Part shown: piece by piece, positions 4,814-7,309 of the stretch | Layout of the letters: each line of letters starts with the position of its first letter | Numbering within the stretch: position 1 is the first letter of the stretch | Assembly (NCBI GenBank): GCA_002303765.1 | Contig: DBCB01000278.1 | Span: 1-7,309 of the forward strand | Length of the DNA stretch: 7,309 nucleotides | Direction of reading: 5' to 3' | DNA from: Planctomycetaceae bacterium UBA969 | GTDB lineage: Bacteria; Planctomycetota; Planctomycetia; Gemmatales; Gemmataceae | Position numbers and translations under genes: made by a program | Notes under the pieces: generated by a model | What the model was told of the DNA's origin: nothing | Seen by the model: only the letters and a program-made list of their open reading frames with translations | The model's database searches: none

Positions 4814-6547
4814 ATGCTAATTACAAGAAGCTTGGGTCTTTCAATTTTCTTTTCCATCTTTGCTCTCGCATTCACCAATGCACAAGATACAGGAAAATCC
4901 ATTTCCATTCCCAAAGGCGAAGTGCTAAATTTCTCCTTCGACAATAGTAAAATCTTCCCCGGTACTTCCCGTAATTACTCCGTCTATATCCCCAAACAAT
5001 ACGATTCCTCTAAACCCGCTTGCGTTTACATCAATCAGGATGGCGTGCAATACAACGCACCCGCAGTTTTCGACAAACTCATTCATGAAAAACAAATGCC
5101 CGTAACTATTGGTGTCTTCGTAACCCCAGGAAAAGTAAAAGCCACCAACCCAAATTCCCTCGACCGTTTCAACCGCAGTTTTGAATACGATGGACTAGGT
5201 GATAATTATGCCCGCTTCCTTCTTGAAGAACTTTTGCCTAATGTCGAAAAACAAAAAGCTACCGATGGCAGAGCCATTATCCTTTCTAAGGATGGTAACG
5301 ATCGTTGCATCGCAGGCTCTTCTTCAGGCGCAATCTGTGCCTTCACCGCTGCTTGGGAACGACCCGATGCTTTTTCCAGAGTCTTCAGCGCAATCGGCAC
5401 CTATGTCGGATTGCGAGGTGGCGATATCTACCCCACGCTCATCCGCAAGATGGAACCCAAAGCACTGCGCGTTTTTCTAGAAGATGGCTCAAACGATAAC
5501 AACAGTTTTGGGGGCGACTGGTGGATGGCTAACCAAACCATGCAGCGCGCCCTAACTTTTGCAGGCTACGAAGTAAATCACGCCTGGGGGGATGGTGGCC
5601 ACAACGGCAAACATGCAACCGAACTCTTCCCCGATGCCATGAAATGGCTCTGGAAAGATTACCCTGCCAAGATCAAATCAGGCTTGGGATCTTCCCAACT
5701 TAAAGAAATCCTGATCCCAGGAGAAGAATGGAAACTCGTCAAAGATGGCTTCAAATCCACCGAAGGGCCCGCAGCAAACAAAAAGGGGGAAGTATTCTTT
5801 AACGATGTTCCTAATGGAAAAACTTACAAAATCAGCCTAGATGGGAAAGTGACGCTCTTTATTGAAGATTCGAAGAGAGGCGATGGTCAAAACTTCGGAC
5901 CTGATGGAAAGTTATATGCAGTTGCAGGCGGCACCGAACAAATCCTAGCTTACAATGAAACAGGCAAGTCCACTGTTTTTGCAGATGGTTTCCGGGGCAA
6001 CGATCTTGTCGTTCGACATGATGGTGGTGTATATGTAACCAACCCAGGTTGGGATGGCAAGGAGCCCAGCAAAATCTGGTTCATCAACCCCAAGGGCGAA
6101 AAGAAAGTTGTTGATACCGGATTGAAGTTTTCCAACGGCATCACTCTTTCTCCTGATCAAACACTTCTTTATGTTGCGGATAGCAGGTCTCATTGGGTTT
6201 ACAGTTACCAAGTGCAAACTGATGGATCCCTTGCCTACAAACAGAAATATTATCACATCCATGTTCCCGATACCGCAGATGACAGTGGGGCGGATGGCTT
6301 GAAGGTGGATCGCGATGGCAGGCTTTATGTTGCCACCAAAATGGGTATCCAAATTTGCGATCAAGCAGGAAGAGTAATTTGCATCATCCCCTCACCTAAT
6401 GGCAAAGTTTCAAACCTCTGCCTTGGTGGGGAAAACTTTGACACCCTTTTTGCAACATGTGGCAACAGCGTTTTCCAACGAAAGCTAAAAGTAAAGGGAG
6501 CGTATAACTACCTTCCACCTGTAAAACCAACAGCACCTAGGTTATAA
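4814..6547 (+). CDS. Secreted two-domain protein: esterase fused to SMP-30/gluconolactonase-like propeller
   Basis: From the ATG at 4814 the product has 577 residues. It starts with a signal peptide (about 1-23) ending in TNA before QD, so it is exported. AGGA seven bases upstream supports this start; an in-frame ATG at 4772 would add 14 polar residues before the signal peptide and overlaps a -10 box. The first half (about 40-290) is an alpha/beta-hydrolase of the esterase D/enterochelin-esterase type. The nucleophile is S170 in GSSSG, the likely acid is D224 in LEDGSND, and the likely base is H263 in GGHNGKH. The second half (about 300-560) is a six-bladed SMP-30/gluconolactonase/LRE-type propeller. 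E317 (STEGPA), N441 (FSNGIT) and D494 (GADGLKVD) fit the family's metal ligands. Both active sites look intact. A two-step role on an ester and a sugar lactone, probably in carbohydrate breakdown outside the cytoplasm, is inference; the substrate is unknown. Confidence 0.92.
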   Translation: MLITRSLGLSIFFSIFALAFTNAQDTGKSISIPKGEVLNFSFDNSKIFPGTSRNYSVYIPKQYDSSKPACVYINQDGVQYNAPAVFDKLIHEKQMPVTIGVFVTPGKVKATNPNSLDRFNRSFEYDGLGDNYARFLLEELLPNVEKQKATDGRAIILSKDGNDRCIAGSSSGAICAFTAAWERPDAFSRVFSAIGTYVGLRGGDIYPTLIRKMEPKALRVFLEDGSNDNNSFGGDWWMANQTMQRALTFAGYEVNHAWGDGGHNGKHATELFPDAMKWLWKDYPAKIKSGLGSSQLKEILIPGEEWKLVKDGFKSTEGPAANKKGEVFFNDVPNGKTYKISLDGKVTLFIEDSKRGDGQNFGPDGKLYAVAGGTEQILAYNETGKSTVFADGFRGNDLVVRHDGGVYVTNPGWDGKEPSKIWFINPKGEKKVVDTGLKFSNGITLSPDQTLLYVADSRSHWVYSYQVQTDGSLAYKQKYYHIHVPDTADDSGADGLKVDRDGRLYVATKMGIQICDQAGRVICIIPSPNGKVSNLCLGGENFDTLFATCGNSVFQRKLKVKGAYNYLPPVKPTAPRL

Positions 6548-6560
6548 GCACCTAGATTTT
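6537..6560 (+). terminator. Short hairpin at the esterase stop codon, possible terminator
   Basis: CTAGGT (6537-6542) pairs with ACCTAG (6550-6555) around a seven-base loop that contains the stop codon, followed by ATTTTATTT. The stem is only six pairs, so termination would be weak. The two convergent genes have only 11 bases between their stop codons, so this is the only room for a terminator. Confidence 0.35.
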
Positions 6561-7309
6561 ATTTCTCATGGAATTGGTTACCGCCATCCCATGAAGCATC
6601 AGGGGGATTCTTCTGATACTCCCTGCACCGATCCATATAAATACGAGACAATTTATCATCAGGATTTTCACTGGCTAACTTTTGGAATAAACTCAACCCA
6701 ACAGACCAGTCTTTTTTGACATAAGAAGCAAAAGCAGTTTTAAATTCTAGGCAAAAATTAATCGTGCTTTCTGATGTTTCTCCTGCTATACCTAAAAGTT
6801 CATGTACCATGATTTTCTTATCTTTACCCTTCACGCCTACCAGATCAATTGGGCGAGTAACCAATCTGTCACCACAACCTTTTAAAGTAACATCTGACAT
6901 CATGATCGTTGTATCATAAACCTTGTTCAATCCTTCCAGACGACTTGCAAGATTTACGTTATCTCCAATAACCGTGTAGCTTAGATGTTGTTCTGTACCA
7001 ATATTCCCAAGCACCACATTTCCCGTATTAATACCAACTCTTGCTTTGAATATAGGCTTATTAAGTCGAGACCATTTCTGTTGTAAAAAAGCTAGCTTTT
7101 GTAGGCCCTGAATTGCAGCTTTGCAAGCTTTAAATGCATAGTCATCACAATCGCGCGGGGCATTCCAATACGCCATCACTGCATCACCAATGTATTTATC
7201 AACCGTGCCTTCGTTTCTAATGATCACCGAAGAAAAACAACCGAGGTATTCGTTTAGTTGAAGTACCAAATCATTAGGGGAAAGGTTTTCAGAGTAATGG
7301 GTAAAGTTT
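6559..7309 (-). CDS. Class III adenylate cyclase, C-terminal part (5' end outside window)
   Basis: The frame stays open to the window edge, so the gene is partial. The first visible residues are NFTHYSENLSPNDLVLQLNE, the usual sequence just after the first catalytic metal aspartate, which lies outside. GTVDKYIGDAVMA holds the substrate lysine (codon 7197-7195) and the second metal aspartate (7185-7183). SYTVIGDNVNLASRLE holds threonine (6975-6973) at the position that is Asp in mammalian cyclases, plus the transition-state Asn (6954-6952) and Arg (6942-6940). Lys with Thr is the pattern of class IIIb adenylate cyclases, so the product is probably cyclic AMP from ATP. A helical tail follows, with a TPR-like segment and the ending W-D-G and EK often seen in CHASE2-type bacterial cyclases. 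The sensor region would be upstream and is not visible. A TTG at 7269 is internal, not the start. Confidence 0.93.
   Translation of the reverse strand, partial: NFTHYSENLSPNDLVLQLNEYLGCFSSVIIRNEGTVDKYIGDAVMAYWNAPRDCDDYAFKACKAAIQGLQKLAFLQQKWSRLNKPIFKARVGINTGNVVLGNIGTEQHLSYTVIGDNVNLASRLEGLNKVYDTTIMMSDVTLKGCGDRLVTRPIDLVGVKGKDKKIMVHELLGIAGETSESTINFCLEFKTAFASYVKKDWSVGLSLFQKLASENPDDKLSRIYMDRCREYQKNPPDASWDGGNQFHEK

Noticed and set aside
5945..6364. A 139-codon minus-strand open frame inside the esterase/SMP-30 gene
   Set aside because: The plus strand carries a clearly recognisable propeller domain here. The reverse translation shows no known motif and has no ribosome site or promoter.
7267..7269. 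TTG as the start codon of the cyclase
   Set aside because: The frame continues upstream to the window edge and encodes conserved cyclase sequence (FTHYSENLSPNDL), so this codon is an internal leucine.

Overview
The window looks like bacterial chromosome, most likely from the phylum Planctomycetota. This is inferred from gene style: a Hanks-type Ser/Thr kinase with a C-terminal membrane anchor, an esterase fused to an SMP-30-like propeller, a class III cyclase with a long C-terminal tail, and an N-terminally anchored coiled-coil protein that I recall from planctomycete genomes. Base composition is moderately AT-rich and most starts lack a clear Shine-Dalgarno sequence. No rRNA, tRNA, insertion sequence, phage gene or CRISPR array was seen, and no stretch over 300 bases lacks a gene.

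Layout from left to right: a minus-strand gene for a membrane-anchored coiled-coil protein of unknown function (4-1071); a divergent plus-strand Ser/Thr protein kinase (1321-2646); a 239-base gap with two inverted repeats; a plus-strand two-gene unit of an ArsR/SmtB metal sensor (2886-3293) and a His/Cys-rich small protein (3311-3655), closed by a strong hairpin terminator (3677-3704); a convergent minus-strand bestrophin-family channel (3707-4615); a divergent intergenic region with promoter-like sites for both flanking genes; a secreted esterase/SMP-30 fusion (4814-6547); and a convergent minus-strand class III nucleotide cyclase (6559 to beyond 7309), which is cut by the window edge.

The most interesting part is the metal-sensor unit. 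The regulator keeps every position of the SmtB zinc site on helix alpha-5 (Asp109, His111, His122, Glu125), plus cysteines that could form the alpha-3N site. Seventeen bases downstream lies a 114-residue protein with 24 His and 6 Cys, built from two copies of a roughly 31-residue unit. By analogy with SmtB/SmtA this looks like a zinc-responsive sensor paired with a metal buffer, with a His-rich protein in place of metallothionein. The remaining genes (kinase, cyclase, channel, secreted hydrolase) look like independent units, mostly transcribed from separate or opposing promoters.
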